DNA of 64,000 nt from assembly GCA_905207235.1 (NCBI GenBank), contig CAJLKN010000008.1:33548-97547 (forward strand). Reading direction: 5' to 3'. The notes beneath the pieces were generated by a model. That model did not search any database, had not been told where the DNA came from, and was given only the letters and a program-made list of their open reading frames with translations. Position numbers and translations under genes: made by a program. This DNA comes from an uncultured Eubacteriales bacterium. GTDB lineage: Bacteria; Bacillota; Clostridia; Christensenellales; Borkfalkiaceae. Shown here piece after piece: positions 17,962 to 27,454 of this stretch; position 1 is the first letter of the stretch, and each line of letters starts with the position of its first letter.

Positions 17962-17994
17962 CGGCGCGCGCCAATGCGGGTCGGGCGCGCGCCG
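17962..17994. repeat. GC-only inverted repeat upstream of the TasA-like gene
   Basis: A perfect 11-base-pair inverted repeat (17962-17972 with 17984-17994) made only of G and C, with an 11-base loop. It lacks a T tail on either strand, so it is not an ordinary terminator. It sits about 80 bases before the TasA-like gene and would fold in its leader if transcription starts upstream. Confidence 0.6.
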
Positions 17995-18058
17995 ACGCAA
18001 AAAATTTTATATCGCTTTGAGCAGATAGTCAAGATTTACAGCCTAATTTGCGTCATTT

Positions 18059-20659
18059 TTAACCTATGTTGCCATTAACCTTTTTTGCGCGGTTTTTTCT
18101 TAATCTTCCCGCAAAAAACGAGCACAGAAATTTATACGCTTCGCCGAAAAGAATTACCGAGGCGGAGAGCGCAAACACTGCCGCCCATTGCCATGCGGTG
18201 AGCGCGGCTATGCCGAACGCGGGCGCGAGAGGCGAAAAGCAAAGCGCGACGTTAGCGGCTATTCCCACCGCCACGGTTGCAAGCAGCACCTTATTGGAAA
18301 GCGCGCCTTTGCCAAACGCCGAACGGCGCTCCATGCGCACGTTGAACGCGTGGAAAAGTTCGCAGAACGACACGCACAAAAACGCCATCGTAGTAGCCGT
18401 CTGAACGCCGAAATTTGCATACGCATAGGCGTAAACGCCCACGGTTACCCCGCATATATATGCGCCCGAACACAATATTGACAGCACGGAGCGCGCATTC
18501 AGCACAGCCCTTTCAGCCCTCTCGGGAGGGCGGTTCATTGCGTCGGGGTCTCCCTTTTCTACGCCGAGGGCTATCACGGGGAAAGTATCGGTAATAAGGT
18601 TTATCCAAAGTAGCTGTGTGGAAAGAAGAAAGTCCTTGCCGATAAACGCGAAAGTGGCTATCAGAATGGCGAGCACCTCCGCTAGATTGGTGGAAAGATA
18701 AAAACTTATCGTCTTTCTGATATTAGCCGAAATGCGCCTGCCTTCGCGCACGGCGGAAACTATTGTCGTAAAGCAGTCGTCGGCGATGACCATATCGGCT
18801 ACGCTCTTGGTTACGTCAGTTCCGCTTATTCCCATAGCCACGCCTATATCGGCTGATTTTATCGACGGCGCGTCGTTGACGCCGTCGCCCGTCATGGCGA
18901 CTACTTCCCCCGCGCTCTTTTTTACCTTGACGATAAGATTTTTATGCGCGGGCGTTACGCGGGCAAACACCCTACCGCGGCGTATGGCTTCCGCCCTGTC
19001 GCGCTTTGACATGGCATCCAGTTGCTCGCCCGAAAACACCAAAGACGGGTCGGAGCATATTCCCGCCTGCTTTGCCACAGCGAGCGCCGTGCGCGCATGG
19101 TCGCCCGTTATCATAACGGTGGCAACGCCTGCGCGGGCGCACTCCTCCACTGCCTGTTTTACGCCCGGTTTAAGCCCGTCAGCCATTCCGCACAGTCCTA
19201 AAAAAACGAGCTCTTTTTCCTGCGTTCCTTTGCCGTAAGCGAAGGCGAGCACTCTCATTGCGCGGTCGGAAAACAGAGCATTGCGCGCGCTTACCGCGGC
19301 TATATCCGCCTGGGTAATGTCCCTTTCGCCCTTTTCATCGGCAATTTTCGTACACTTTTTTATGAGAAGGTCGGGCGCGCCTTTGGCGAGAAGAAACCTG
19401 CCCTCCCTGCCCTCGACGGTCACACTCATCATTTTTCTTTCCGAAGAAAAGGCGTTTTCGCCCTTTCTTAAATAACTTTCGCCGTAGGGCGGCATGCTTT
19501 GGACATAATTTTTAAGCGCAACTTCGGTAGGGTCGCCGACGTTTCCTCGGGCGTTGTTGCACTCCGCCATGCACCGCAAAAACATAGGCGAGCTTTCCCC
19601 GCCGGAAGGAAGCCACACCGCCCTGACCTGCATTTTATTGCGGGTGAGCGTGCCCGTTTTGTCCGTACATATGCAGGTACAGCCGCCCAGAGTTTCGACG
19701 GCTTTCATCTTGCGGATGACTACGTTCTGCCTGCTCATGCGCTGCACGCCCATAGCCATAATTATGGTAACCACCGCGGGCAGACCTTCGGGAATGGCGG
19801 CAACGGCTATCGCAACGGAGGTCATAAAGCTCTGCAAAACTTCGCCGCGGGCAACCGCAGAAAAAATAAATATTACTGCGGCAACGGCTAGCACGAAGAG
19901 CGAAATGACCTTGCCGAGCTTATCCAGCGTGCGCTCGAGCGGGGTTTTGACCTTGTCCTCGCCCTCGAGCATATCGGCGATTGCGCCGATCTGCGTGTTC
20001 CTTCCCGTACCCGTTACAAGCCCGACGGCATTGCCGCTGACGACGAACGTCGAGGCGAACAGCATGTTGTAAGTTGAACCGAGCGGAGTTTTTCTGTCCG
20101 TTATAACTCCATCACGCTTGTCTGCCGCGACGGATTCGCCCGTGAGGGCGGCTTCGTCGGCTTTAAGCTGATTGCACGAAAGTATGCGCAAGTCCGCGGG
20201 GACGAGGTCGCCCTCTTCGAGGTGCACGATATCGCCCGCCACAAGCTCGGCTGCGGGAATTTTTACCGCCTTTCCGCTTCGCATAACCACGGCAGTCGGG
20301 GCGGAAAGTTTTTTAAGATTTTCAATCGCCTTGTCCGCGCGGTACTGCTGCACCGTGCCTATCGCGGCGTTTAAAAGTATTATACATATTATAATAATCG
20401 TGTCGGTCAGGTCGCCGAAATCGCGCGAAATGAGCGCAATCACGCCCGAGACTGCCGCCGCCGCGACGAGCAAAAGGGTCATTACGTCGCCGAACTGGCA
20501 TAAAAACAACTTGAAAATGTTTATCTTTTTGCCCTTTTCGATGACGTTTCGCCCCTTTTCGCGCAGGCGGCGAGCCGCCTCCTCTTCAGTAAGCCCGTGC
20601 TCGTCCGCGCCCAGACTTTTCAGCGCGGCGGTCGTTGACATGTAACTGTATCTAAGCAT
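18059..20659 (-). CDS. Ca2+-transporting P-type ATPase
   Basis: An 866-residue P2-type cation pump with ten predicted helices. In order: N-terminal cation ATPase domain, LTGESVA actuator motif, VAAIPEGLPAVVTI (the PEGL helix 4 of Ca2+ pumps), CTDKTGTLTRNK with the phosphorylated Asp, the nucleotide domain with KGAPDLLI, and TGDGVNDAPSIK. It exports calcium, possibly Mn2+, from the cytoplasm using ATP. The start is set at ATG 20659, where GGAG lies 5 bases upstream. It lies directly upstream of the TasA-like gene on the same strand but is separated by about 170 bases. Confidence 0.9.
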   Translation of the reverse strand: MLRYSYMSTTAALKSLGADEHGLTEEEAARRLREKGRNVIEKGKKINIFKLFLCQFGDVMTLLLVAAAAVSGVIALISRDFGDLTDTIIIICIILLNAAIGTVQQYRADKAIENLKKLSAPTAVVMRSGKAVKIPAAELVAGDIVHLEEGDLVPADLRILSCNQLKADEAALTGESVAADKRDGVITDRKTPLGSTYNMLFASTFVVSGNAVGLVTGTGRNTQIGAIADMLEGEDKVKTPLERTLDKLGKVISLFVLAVAAVIFIFSAVARGEVLQSFMTSVAIAVAAIPEGLPAVVTIIMAMGVQRMSRQNVVIRKMKAVETLGGCTCICTDKTGTLTRNKMQVRAVWLPSGGESSPMFLRCMAECNNARGNVGDPTEVALKNYVQSMPPYGESYLRKGENAFSSERKMMSVTVEGREGRFLLAKGAPDLLIKKCTKIADEKGERDITQADIAAVSARNALFSDRAMRVLAFAYGKGTQEKELVFLGLCGMADGLKPGVKQAVEECARAGVATVMITGDHARTALAVAKQAGICSDPSLVFSGEQLDAMSKRDRAEAIRRGRVFARVTPAHKNLIVKVKKSAGEVVAMTGDGVNDAPSIKSADIGVAMGISGTDVTKSVADMVIADDCFTTIVSAVREGRRISANIRKTISFYLSTNLAEVLAILIATFAFIGKDFLLSTQLLWINLITDTFPVIALGVEKGDPDAMNRPPERAERAVLNARSVLSILCSGAYICGVTVGVYAYAYANFGVQTATTMAFLCVSFCELFHAFNVRMERRSAFGKGALSNKVLLATVAVGIAANVALCFSPLAPAFGIAALTAWQWAAVFALSASVILFGEAYKFLCSFFAGRLRKNRAKKVNGNIG

Positions 20660-20856
20660 AAACACTCCGTCGGTTTTTTATATACTCTATTTGTACGGCG
20701 GCGCATTTATGCAGCAAAGACGGAAAATGTTACGCTTTATCGCATTTTATAAAATTAAAATTTTACTTTTCAAAATGGCAATTTTTTCATTACCCGACCT
20801 CGGCAATTAATTCATTTCAGCGCAGACGGCGAAGCCGTTTTATGTTGAATTTGCAT

Positions 20857-20886
20857 AAAAAAAGCCGCCGCGCGAAGCGCGGCGGC
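20857..20886 (-). terminator. Terminator of the ATPase-RloB operon
   Basis: A 10-base-pair GC stem (20864-20873 with 20877-20886), 3-base loop, then seven T on the minus strand. Confidence 0.85.
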
Positions 20887-20897
20887 TAAAAATTTAT

Positions 20898-21506
20898 TCA
20901 GAGTTTTCTTGCAATTCTGTCCACCCAGGAGGAGTCGGGGTTTTCGAGATAATTGAGAAGCGTTATAAAATTTGTCGAGGGCTTCTTTTTGAAATTGCGG
21001 CTCAAATGCTCGATATTCCTCTTCATGGTATAATAATTTTCGGCGTTTATCAGCCTGTTAATGCCCCTGCGCTGGTCGTCGCGCGCGCGGTAATTTTCCA
21101 CGCCCGTGAGCTGACGGATGAGCGGCGCGTTTTCGTGCTTGCTGTTGGTGGCAAGGCTGACTTTTGCAAAGTGCGAAAGCTGAACCTGCATGGTGCAGGG
21201 GTTTGAAAAATACACTAGATAGCGCGATACTTTTTTATCGTGAAAGCGGTCTATCTTTTCGCAAATTGACCTGAACTGTTCGTAAGGATACAGCTCGGTG
21301 TCGCAGAATACGACGATAAGGTCGGCATTGTCGTTCTGAAATTCGTTCTGATAGACGGGCGGAATGTTGTTTATCGACTTGGCATTTTTAATCCTCACCG
21401 TGTAGGCGCCGTCCCACACTCCGCAATGCAGAAGCCGCAGAAGATAATCGAATTCCTCGTACCCTTCGCATATTATGGTTATCTTTTTAATCGTCCTCTG
21501 TTTCAT
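20898..21506 (-). CDS. rloB: RloB-family protein (AbiLii-like), defence effector candidate
   Basis: A 202-residue protein with the marks of the RloB family: an N-terminal strand ending in ICEGYEEFDYL (the TOPRIM-like Glu), VFCDTELYPY (the acidic Asp/Glu pair) and SNPCTMQVQLSHF. In known systems, RloB-like proteins are paired with an SMC/ABC-type ATPase and act in phage defence; AbiLii of lactococcal AbiL belongs here. The probable activity is a nuclease of TOPRIM type, which I infer from the acidic motifs. It overlaps the ATPase gene by 20 bases and would be produced in step with it. Confidence 0.8.
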   Translation of the reverse strand: MKQRTIKKITIICEGYEEFDYLLRLLHCGVWDGAYTVRIKNAKSINNIPPVYQNEFQNDNADLIVVFCDTELYPYEQFRSICEKIDRFHDKKVSRYLVYFSNPCTMQVQLSHFAKVSLATNSKHENAPLIRQLTGVENYRARDDQRRGINRLINAENYYTMKRNIEHLSRNFKKKPSTNFITLLNYLENPDSSWVDRIARKL

Positions 21507-22755
21507 CCTCGTTCCTCCCCAGAAGGACGGCTATAAGGTCGGGTTCGGGCAGCGCGCCGAGCGCGCCGTCCTTATAACTTTCCATAACGTCGTTTTCCGA
21601 GCGCGAGCCGTCTTTCTGACCCGTCAACGACGCGAGCGAACACAATTTTACGCCCTCTTCGTCCTTGGATGCGAACCATATCTGATCCCTTCTGAACAGC
21701 CTGCGGCAGTCGAGCAGAGTAACATCGTGAACCGTAAATATAAGCTGCGCGTTGACGTTGAGTTCGTTGTTGAAAAGCGAAACGATGGCGCGTGTAAGTT
21801 TGAAGTGGAGACTGCTGTCAATCTCGTCCACGACGAGAATTTTGCCCTCCGTAAGGGCTTCTATTATATAGCTAGCAATAGCGACCATCTTCTTCGTGCC
21901 CGTCGAATCGAACACGAGGCTTTTAACCGCCTTGCCCTTGTGAACGGAGGTTAAACGATACATATCCTCGGGCGAATTGCCCATTTTAAGGACAAATTCC
22001 TGCGGAGAAATGCCGTCCGCAGCCGCGGGCGCGTCGGCGTAGAGGTAATCGTCTATATCGAGGTCGGCGAGTTTTATCAGCTCCACCGTGCGCTCGCGAA
22101 TGTCCTTGTTTTCTTTGAGGACGCTAATGGTCTTGTCTATGGGAATATTGTTCATATCCACCACCTCCACAGACCTTGCGAAATCGGTGAGCAGTTTTTT
22201 GCACTCCGCCACCGCGGGATATCTGCTTTCGTTTACGGTAAATACCGCAATATTGCTCGACGAAACGAGCCCGAGGAGCTCTGAAAGCCTCTCATCGTCC
22301 CCGAAGAAATACTTATCGTTTACCGCGTCGCGCACAAAAATTTCGCGTTCTGAAAAATGCGCGCCATCGGCTATAATTTCGGCAAAGCGCTCATAGACGA
22401 AACCTTTCGGGTGTCCGTCCTTTTGGCTGACGTCGTAACTGAAATCATACGAATAAGCCTTTTCGCCCTGCGTGAACGATACGCCGAGCGAGCATACGCT
22501 GTTTTCGGTGAAGATGTTTACGGGCATGGAAAAATCGCAGTTTGAGAGGACGTTTTTGATTGTTGCGAGCGCCCTCAGCATGCACGTTTTGCCGACGTTG
22601 TTGCCGCCATATACGCACGCCGATTTTAGTACGCGGAAATCGCCCTGAACGTGCACGTTGGAATAGAATTTTTTTATGGCGGGGTCTGCGGACAAAGTCA
22701 GCTCCGCCCTGCCCGCAAATACGAGAAAATTATTCACTCTTACGCTTAAAAGCAT
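21487..22755 (-). CDS. AAA/ABC-type ATPase (RloA/AbiLi-like), defence sensor candidate
   Basis: A 422-residue ATPase. The start is set at ATG 22755, with GGAGGT six bases upstream; the 79 extra residues of the longest frame cross the promoter. It opens LSVRVNNFLVFAGRAEL, has the Walker A CVYGGNNVGKT at about residue 51, and a late KILVVDEIDSSLH Walker B followed by FTVHDVTLLD, typical of the AAA_15/OLD-like ATPases. These usually sense infection and license a partner effector. Its gene overlaps the RloB gene, so the pair forms one toxin-sensor unit. Confidence 0.82.
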   Translation of the reverse strand: MLLSVRVNNFLVFAGRAELTLSADPAIKKFYSNVHVQGDFRVLKSACVYGGNNVGKTCMLRALATIKNVLSNCDFSMPVNIFTENSVCSLGVSFTQGEKAYSYDFSYDVSQKDGHPKGFVYERFAEIIADGAHFSEREIFVRDAVNDKYFFGDDERLSELLGLVSSSNIAVFTVNESRYPAVAECKKLLTDFARSVEVVDMNNIPIDKTISVLKENKDIRERTVELIKLADLDIDDYLYADAPAAADGISPQEFVLKMGNSPEDMYRLTSVHKGKAVKSLVFDSTGTKKMVAIASYIIEALTEGKILVVDEIDSSLHFKLTRAIVSLFNNELNVNAQLIFTVHDVTLLDCRRLFRRDQIWFASKDEEGVKLCSLASLTGQKDGSRSENDVMESYKDGALGALPEPDLIAVLLGRNEDETEDD

Positions 22756-22791
22756 TTTTCCACCTCCGACAGCAGTTGTTTGTTCAATGCT

Positions 22792-22820
22792 ATTATACCA
22801 CGGAAATATTTGACGTTCAA
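22792..22820 (-). promoter_or_regulatory. Promoter of the ATPase-RloB operon
   Basis: TTGAAC (22815-22820), 17-base spacer, TATAAT (22792-22797) on the minus strand. Confidence 0.75.
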
Positions 22821-22887
22821 TACATAGATAAAAAATATCCCGACTTAGGATAACGGCGCATTTTTGCAATATTTTTATTGAATACGC

Positions 22888-22916
22888 TTTACAAAGAAAA
22901 TGACAAATGATAAAAT
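22888..22916 (+). promoter_or_regulatory. Promoter of the cation diffusion facilitator gene
   Basis: TTTACA (22888-22893), 17-base spacer, TAAAAT (22911-22916), 30 bases before the start codon. Confidence 0.75.
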
Positions 22917-22945
22917 ATACGGAATAATTTATAAAGGGACGAACG

Positions 22946-24106
22946 ATGACAAAACTCTTATTCAGGCTCTTTATTCCCAAGGGCGACATCAACGACCCGA
23001 ATGTGCGCTCCGCTTACGGAAAACTTTCGGGCTTTACGGGAATTATATTGAATATTCTGCTCGTCGCGGGCAAACTGACGACGGGGTTCATTTCGGGCTC
23101 GGTCGCGATAATAGCCGACGCGCTCAACAACCTTTCCGACGCGGGCTCTTCCGTTATAACTTTTATAGGCTTCCGCCTTGCAGGGCGAAAACCCGACAAA
23201 GAACACCCATTCGGGCACGGCAGAATAGAATACGTTGCAGGTCTGATAGTTTCCGTAATTATTATATTTATGGGCATAGAACTTATTCAGACTTCCGTAG
23301 AAAAAATCATCTCGCCCGAAAAAGCAGTTTTCTCCTACATAGCTTTGGGCGTTTTATGCGCCTCCATTCTCTTCAAGCTGTGGATGTTCTTCTTCAACAG
23401 AAAGATTGCAAAGACGATTAATTCCCCCTCGATAGCCGCGACGGCTACGGACTCAATATCCGACGTTATCGCAACTACGGTGGTACTCGTCGCGCTGATA
23501 TGCGGAATGTACACAGATTTCCCCGTGGACGGAACGGCGGGCATAATAGTTGCTCTGTTTATATTAAAGGGCGGCATAAGCGCGCTCAAAGACACGCAGG
23601 CGCCCCTCCTCGGCAGACCCATCAGCAAGGAACTGGCAGAAAAAATAGACAGCCTTGCCCTCGAACATGAAAATATTTTGGGCGTTCACGACCTTATATA
23701 TCACGATTACGGTCCCGGTCGCGCACTCGTCAGCTTTCATGTGGAAGTGCCCGCAGAACTTTCGCTGGTTACAATTCACACGATGATAGACCATATAGAG
23801 CGCGAAATCAACAGCAAATTCGGCATTGAAGCCGTAGTTCACATGGACCCCGTATGCAGCGGCGGAATGTGCGAACACGTGCAGTCGCTCGCTTTGCAGG
23901 CGGCGAAAGCCGTTCATCCCGACGCAACAATTCACGACGTGCAGGTTACTGAATGCGACGGTGAAAACAAAGTTTATTTCGATATGATTTTGCCTTACGG
24001 TCTGGAAATGACAGACGCGCAGGCGGCGGCTCTTGCGGTAGAATACCTTAAAGAAAACGGCATAAACGCCGAAGTGCGCATAGACCACCCTTACATAGAG
24101 GCTTAA
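22946..24106 (+). CDS. Cation diffusion facilitator (Zn/Mn/Fe efflux)
   Basis: A 386-residue metal/proton antiporter. Six helices occupy about residues 25-215. Helix 2 has ADALNNLSDAGSS, and the loop after it KEHPFGHGRIEY; helix 5 carries ATATDSISDV, supplying the Asp pairs of the transport site. The C-terminal half is cytoplasmic with two ferredoxin-like parts, longer than the common 300-residue CDF; the second holds a Cys in CSGGMCEHV that may help sense metal. The metal cannot be fixed from sequence. AAGGGA precedes the ATG. It is transcribed alone. Confidence 0.9.
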   Translation: MTKLLFRLFIPKGDINDPNVRSAYGKLSGFTGIILNILLVAGKLTTGFISGSVAIIADALNNLSDAGSSVITFIGFRLAGRKPDKEHPFGHGRIEYVAGLIVSVIIIFMGIELIQTSVEKIISPEKAVFSYIALGVLCASILFKLWMFFFNRKIAKTINSPSIAATATDSISDVIATTVVLVALICGMYTDFPVDGTAGIIVALFILKGGISALKDTQAPLLGRPISKELAEKIDSLALEHENILGVHDLIYHDYGPGRALVSFHVEVPAELSLVTIHTMIDHIEREINSKFGIEAVVHMDPVCSGGMCEHVQSLALQAAKAVHPDATIHDVQVTECDGENKVYFDMILPYGLEMTDAQAAALAVEYLKENGINAEVRIDHPYIEA

Positions 24107-24154
24107 ATCTTTAAAATTTTATATAATAAAATGGTTATATGAATAATTTATGAT

Positions 24155-24189
24155 ACGCCGCGCGCAAGCATTTTGCTTGCGCGCGGCGT
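24155..24189 (+). terminator. Terminator after the cation diffusion facilitator
   Basis: A 16-base-pair GC-rich stem (24155-24170 with 24174-24189) and 3-base loop; the T tail is short. Confidence 0.7.
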
Positions 24190-24307
24190 TTACATTTATT
24201 ACTATCATTATGCCCCATTATTGTTGAGAGCAAATATTTAATGGCAAACAATGTGCATAAAGCAATTTATTGTTTTTATCATTCCAATCGACATTTACAC
24301 AGAAAAT

Positions 24308-24341
24308 AAAAGCCCCCGCACCTTTTGTTGCGGGGGCTTTT
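24308..24341 (-). terminator. Pectate lyase terminator
   Basis: A 13-base-pair stem with AAAA/TTTT ends (24308-24320 with 24329-24341) just downstream of the lyase stop codon. The 110 bases between this and the previous hairpin show nothing. Confidence 0.8.
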
Positions 24342-24384
24342 ATTACCCTTATTATCGCAGAAATAAAATTTCCTGATTTAGTTT

Positions 24385-27183
24385 TTATGCCACGGGTGTA
24401 AGGACAATTGCAAAGAGGTTCATGCTATCTCCCTTTGTAATTGTATATGCAGTACCTGCTGTAAGGCTCACGGTTACGGTGCCATCCGAGCCTACGACTT
24501 TTGACTCGCCATTGATCTTAACCTTCTCGTTGGGAGCATCAAGGTAAAGCGTCATTGTCATATTTTCGGTCGGCGTGAACGATATTTCGGTTGCACTCTC
24601 CATCTTGAGGCATTCGCTATATGTAACGCCGCCGACAGTCATACTACCCTTGCTGCCCGAACCGTTACCGCTTATAGTAACACCGTTTACAACTGTATTG
24701 CTGTATGATTTATTTTCAAATGTTACAAGCGTAGAACCTTCAACTACAGAGCCGCCGCCCGTCTGTCCGCCTGTTGAGCCGCCCTGTTCTGTGCCGCCCT
24801 CGGTCGAACCGCCTTCAGAAGAGCCTCCTTCGGAGGAACCGCCCTCGGAAGAGCCGCTGCCTTCGATTACGCTGCCGCCGCCTACCTGAACGAGGTCAGA
24901 TTTGTAGTTTACAAGCATCTGCTTGAGCTCGTCGATAACAATATAGTTGCCGTCCTCGGTTGCGTCGTTGAAGTCATACTGCAAATCGCCGCCGCCTATA
25001 CGTCCCGCATACTTTTCAACCTTTTCCTTTGCAACTTCCGCCGTATCTACTTCGTATTCATAGAAATCGGAAGCAGTATCAAAGTTGTTGTAAGTCGTGC
25101 CGCCCTGAAGCGTCTTTACGGAAGAAGGAACCTGCTCGTCGCGGCTCGATACTTCATAAACATCGAAGCTGGTGCTGTTCTGCTGATAGGTTATAAGTTT
25201 GAGGTCGGAAGGCTTTGCGACATCAAATACGTTGCCGTAAGACTTGATGATACCGCCGTCCTCACCAGAGAACGTTCCCTCACCCTCAGCGTCGGTACCC
25301 TGCATGGACGACATCATGGGCTTCAAGGTAGTCGTCGAACGGAAGTAGTTGTTTTCTACAAATGCGCTCGACCCCATAGTAACGCCTACGCCGTATTTAG
25401 CGTTGCCGTCGAAGTAGTTGTTGTAAATATGAACCGTGCAGGTACGAATTCTGGGATGACGCGAGTCGGAGTGGTCGTACCAGTTGTGGTGATAGGTTAT
25501 GTAGTTGGAGGTTTCCTCATCCTTCATACCCTGAAGATTGCATTTACCGCTATCCCAGAAGTGATTGTACGAATGAGTTATATATGTAGATTTCTTGGTA
25601 TCGAGTGCGCCGTCGCCCTTTACCTGGTCGGCATCGCTACCTGCGTCGCCGTAGAACAGGTCGCAGTTATGAACCCATACATGGTCATTATCCTGCTGAA
25701 GACCTATATTATCGCCCTCATTACTGTCGCAGTTCATAAGACCGAGGTTTCTTATTTCTATATTGGAAGCCGTCTTTACTCTTATGCCCCAACCGTTGGC
25801 CGTAGCATCGCTGCCTATACCTTCGAAAGTAATGCCTGCCTCTGCGTTATTTTTATTGCTTATAAGAATATCGCCCTTATCCATTACGGCAAAGTCAGTG
25901 ATATTGCCTACAAGACGAACCGCGAGGGGACGCGTTTCCTTACCCTTTGCATAAGCGGTAAGAATATTCTGCAAACCAACGCAGGGATTGCTTTCAGCGC
26001 CAGTTACTTCGAGTTCAACGGTATTTTTGGTTTCTTCGGTAATATAAATTACGCGGGCATTCGACTTCAACGTGCCGTCTTCGTTATATGCACCCGAAGA
26101 AGTGCCGTTTACGAACGCGTAGCCGCTGCGATCGTGAGCAAGTACCGTTATATTGTTTGCTTCGGAAGCGTATTCGGAAAGTTCATTGCCGTCAGCATCG
26201 ACGGGAACGACTTTCATTGAATATTTGCCTGCGGCAAGTCCTACTGCATCAGCTCTGAAATATGTACTGTATTTGCGTACCAGCGGTCCGTCGAGCTTGA
26301 CATATGCGCTGTCTGCCGCATCTGCTGCCTTGCAGTAAACATTGTACCAATCGACAGCTTCGTCAATTTCCCACGTAACATAAGCCGCTTCCAGATCACC
26401 TGCCGCAGTAATTATTTCAACTGCGCCTGCGACGGGTACGGTTATTTCAGGCTCGTCATCTACACCTGTATCAGGGTCGGGAGTTACCTGCCCGCCGCCT
26501 TCAAGTCCTTCATCGGGATCGGGAACAGTTGTCGAACCGCCCTGATCGGGATCGGTCGTTTCGCCCTGGTCGGGGTCGGGAGTTACCTGTCCGCCGCCTT
26601 CAAGTCCTTCATCGGGGTCGGGAACAGTTGTCGAGCCGCCCTGGTCGGGATCGGGGGTCGTTGTCGAACCGCCCTGATCGGGATCAGTCGTTTCGCCGTC
26701 ATCAGGATCGGGGGTCGTTGTAGAGCCGCCTTGGTCGGGATCTGTCGTTTCGCCGTCATCAGGATCGGGGGTCGTTGTAGAGCCGCCTTGGTCGGGATCT
26801 GTCGTTTCGCCATCATCGGGATCGGGGGTCGTTGTAGAGCCGCCCTGGTCGGGATCGGTTGTAGAGCCGCCCTGATCGGGATCGGTTGTAGAGCCGCCCT
26901 GGTCGGGATCAGTTGTTTCGCCATCATCGGGATCGGGGGTCGTTGTAGAACCGCCCTGATCGGTGTCCGTCGTTTCGCCATCATCGGGATCGGGGGTCGT
27001 TGTCGAGCCACCCTGGTCGGGATCTGTCGTTTCGCCACCTATATCGGGATCGGGCACAGTTATCTCGGAGTCTTTATCCTCATCCGCAAGATCGTTGTCG
27101 CCGGTATAGCAACCAGCAAACGACAATGCGCTTACAGATGCAACGAGAATGGCCGCAATCTTTTTTAACTTGTTTTTGCTCAT
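24385..27183 (-). CDS. Multidomain pectate lyase lipoprotein, PL1-like
   Basis: About 932 residues; start set at ATG 27183 behind GGAGGAG. A lipobox (SFAGC) gives a surface lipoprotein. Residues about 35-245 are a low-complexity stalk of repeated DPDQGGSTT / PDPDDGETT units. A fibronectin-III-like domain follows (about 250-345), then a right-handed beta-helix with PL1 landmarks: SYNHFWD, ITYHHNWYDHSDSRHPRIR (catalytic region) and VHIYNNYFDG. An SSEGGSSEGG linker leads to a 110-residue C-terminal beta domain, probably carbohydrate-binding. It should cut de-esterified pectin by beta-elimination at the cell surface. The galacturonate module at 56-61 kb could use the products. Confidence 0.87.
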   Translation of the reverse strand: MSKNKLKKIAAILVASVSALSFAGCYTGDNDLADEDKDSEITVPDPDIGGETTDPDQGGSTTTPDPDDGETTDTDQGGSTTTPDPDDGETTDPDQGGSTTDPDQGGSTTDPDQGGSTTTPDPDDGETTDPDQGGSTTTPDPDDGETTDPDQGGSTTTPDPDDGETTDPDQGGSTTTPDPDQGGSTTVPDPDEGLEGGGQVTPDPDQGETTDPDQGGSTTVPDPDEGLEGGGQVTPDPDTGVDDEPEITVPVAGAVEIITAAGDLEAAYVTWEIDEAVDWYNVYCKAADAADSAYVKLDGPLVRKYSTYFRADAVGLAAGKYSMKVVPVDADGNELSEYASEANNITVLAHDRSGYAFVNGTSSGAYNEDGTLKSNARVIYITEETKNTVELEVTGAESNPCVGLQNILTAYAKGKETRPLAVRLVGNITDFAVMDKGDILISNKNNAEAGITFEGIGSDATANGWGIRVKTASNIEIRNLGLMNCDSNEGDNIGLQQDNDHVWVHNCDLFYGDAGSDADQVKGDGALDTKKSTYITHSYNHFWDSGKCNLQGMKDEETSNYITYHHNWYDHSDSRHPRIRTCTVHIYNNYFDGNAKYGVGVTMGSSAFVENNYFRSTTTLKPMMSSMQGTDAEGEGTFSGEDGGIIKSYGNVFDVAKPSDLKLITYQQNSTSFDVYEVSSRDEQVPSSVKTLQGGTTYNNFDTASDFYEYEVDTAEVAKEKVEKYAGRIGGGDLQYDFNDATEDGNYIVIDELKQMLVNYKSDLVQVGGGSVIEGSGSSEGGSSEGGSSEGGSTEGGTEQGGSTGGQTGGGSVVEGSTLVTFENKSYSNTVVNGVTISGNGSGSKGSMTVGGVTYSECLKMESATEISFTPTENMTMTLYLDAPNEKVKINGESKVVGSDGTVTVSLTAGTAYTITKGDSMNLFAIVLTPVA
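26470..27055 (-). repeat. In-frame tandem repeats coding the lyase stalk
   Basis: About 590 bases of imperfect tandem units, mostly 57 or 27-33 bases (19- and 9-11-residue units), each built from DPDQGG, STTTPDPDD and GETT blocks. Several neighbouring copies are identical over long stretches, so unit number can change by recombination or slippage without breaking frame. Confidence 0.85.
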
Positions 27184-27238
27184 TACGCTCCTCCACAATT
27201 TTACAAATAAAGGGACTTAAAAAAATTCCCATACTATT

Positions 27239-27267
27239 AGAATACAACTACTTTTTAACGATGTCAA
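27239..27267 (-). promoter_or_regulatory. Pectate lyase promoter
   Basis: TTGACA (27262-27267), 17-base spacer, TATTCT (27239-27244) on the minus strand. Confidence 0.7.
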
Positions 27268-27395
27268 CAAATTTATGTTATCATTTTTCAAAAAGTGAAA
27301 ATAACTAAAATTTTGTATTATTTGACGATTTTTATGTTATTTTGATTGTTTTTAACATTTTTTTATATACCGAAAGGTAAACGCCTCCGCTCGGA

Positions 27396-27424
27396 TTGAC
27401 AACCGCTTTTCACAATATTATAAT
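27396..27424 (+). promoter_or_regulatory. Serine dehydratase promoter
   Basis: TTGACA (27396-27401), 17-base spacer, TATAAT (27419-27424): a perfect consensus promoter. Confidence 0.85.
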
Positions 27425-27454
27425 AACTGAAATGCGTATATAAGGTAAACAAAG

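Noticed and set aside
25429..26220. 263-codon plus-strand frame
   Set aside because: Antisense to the pectate lyase catalytic region; no ribosome site.
26470..27055. Tandem repeats considered as a CRISPR array
   Set aside because: Units are contiguous, in frame and translate to a low-complexity protein stalk; there are no unique spacers.
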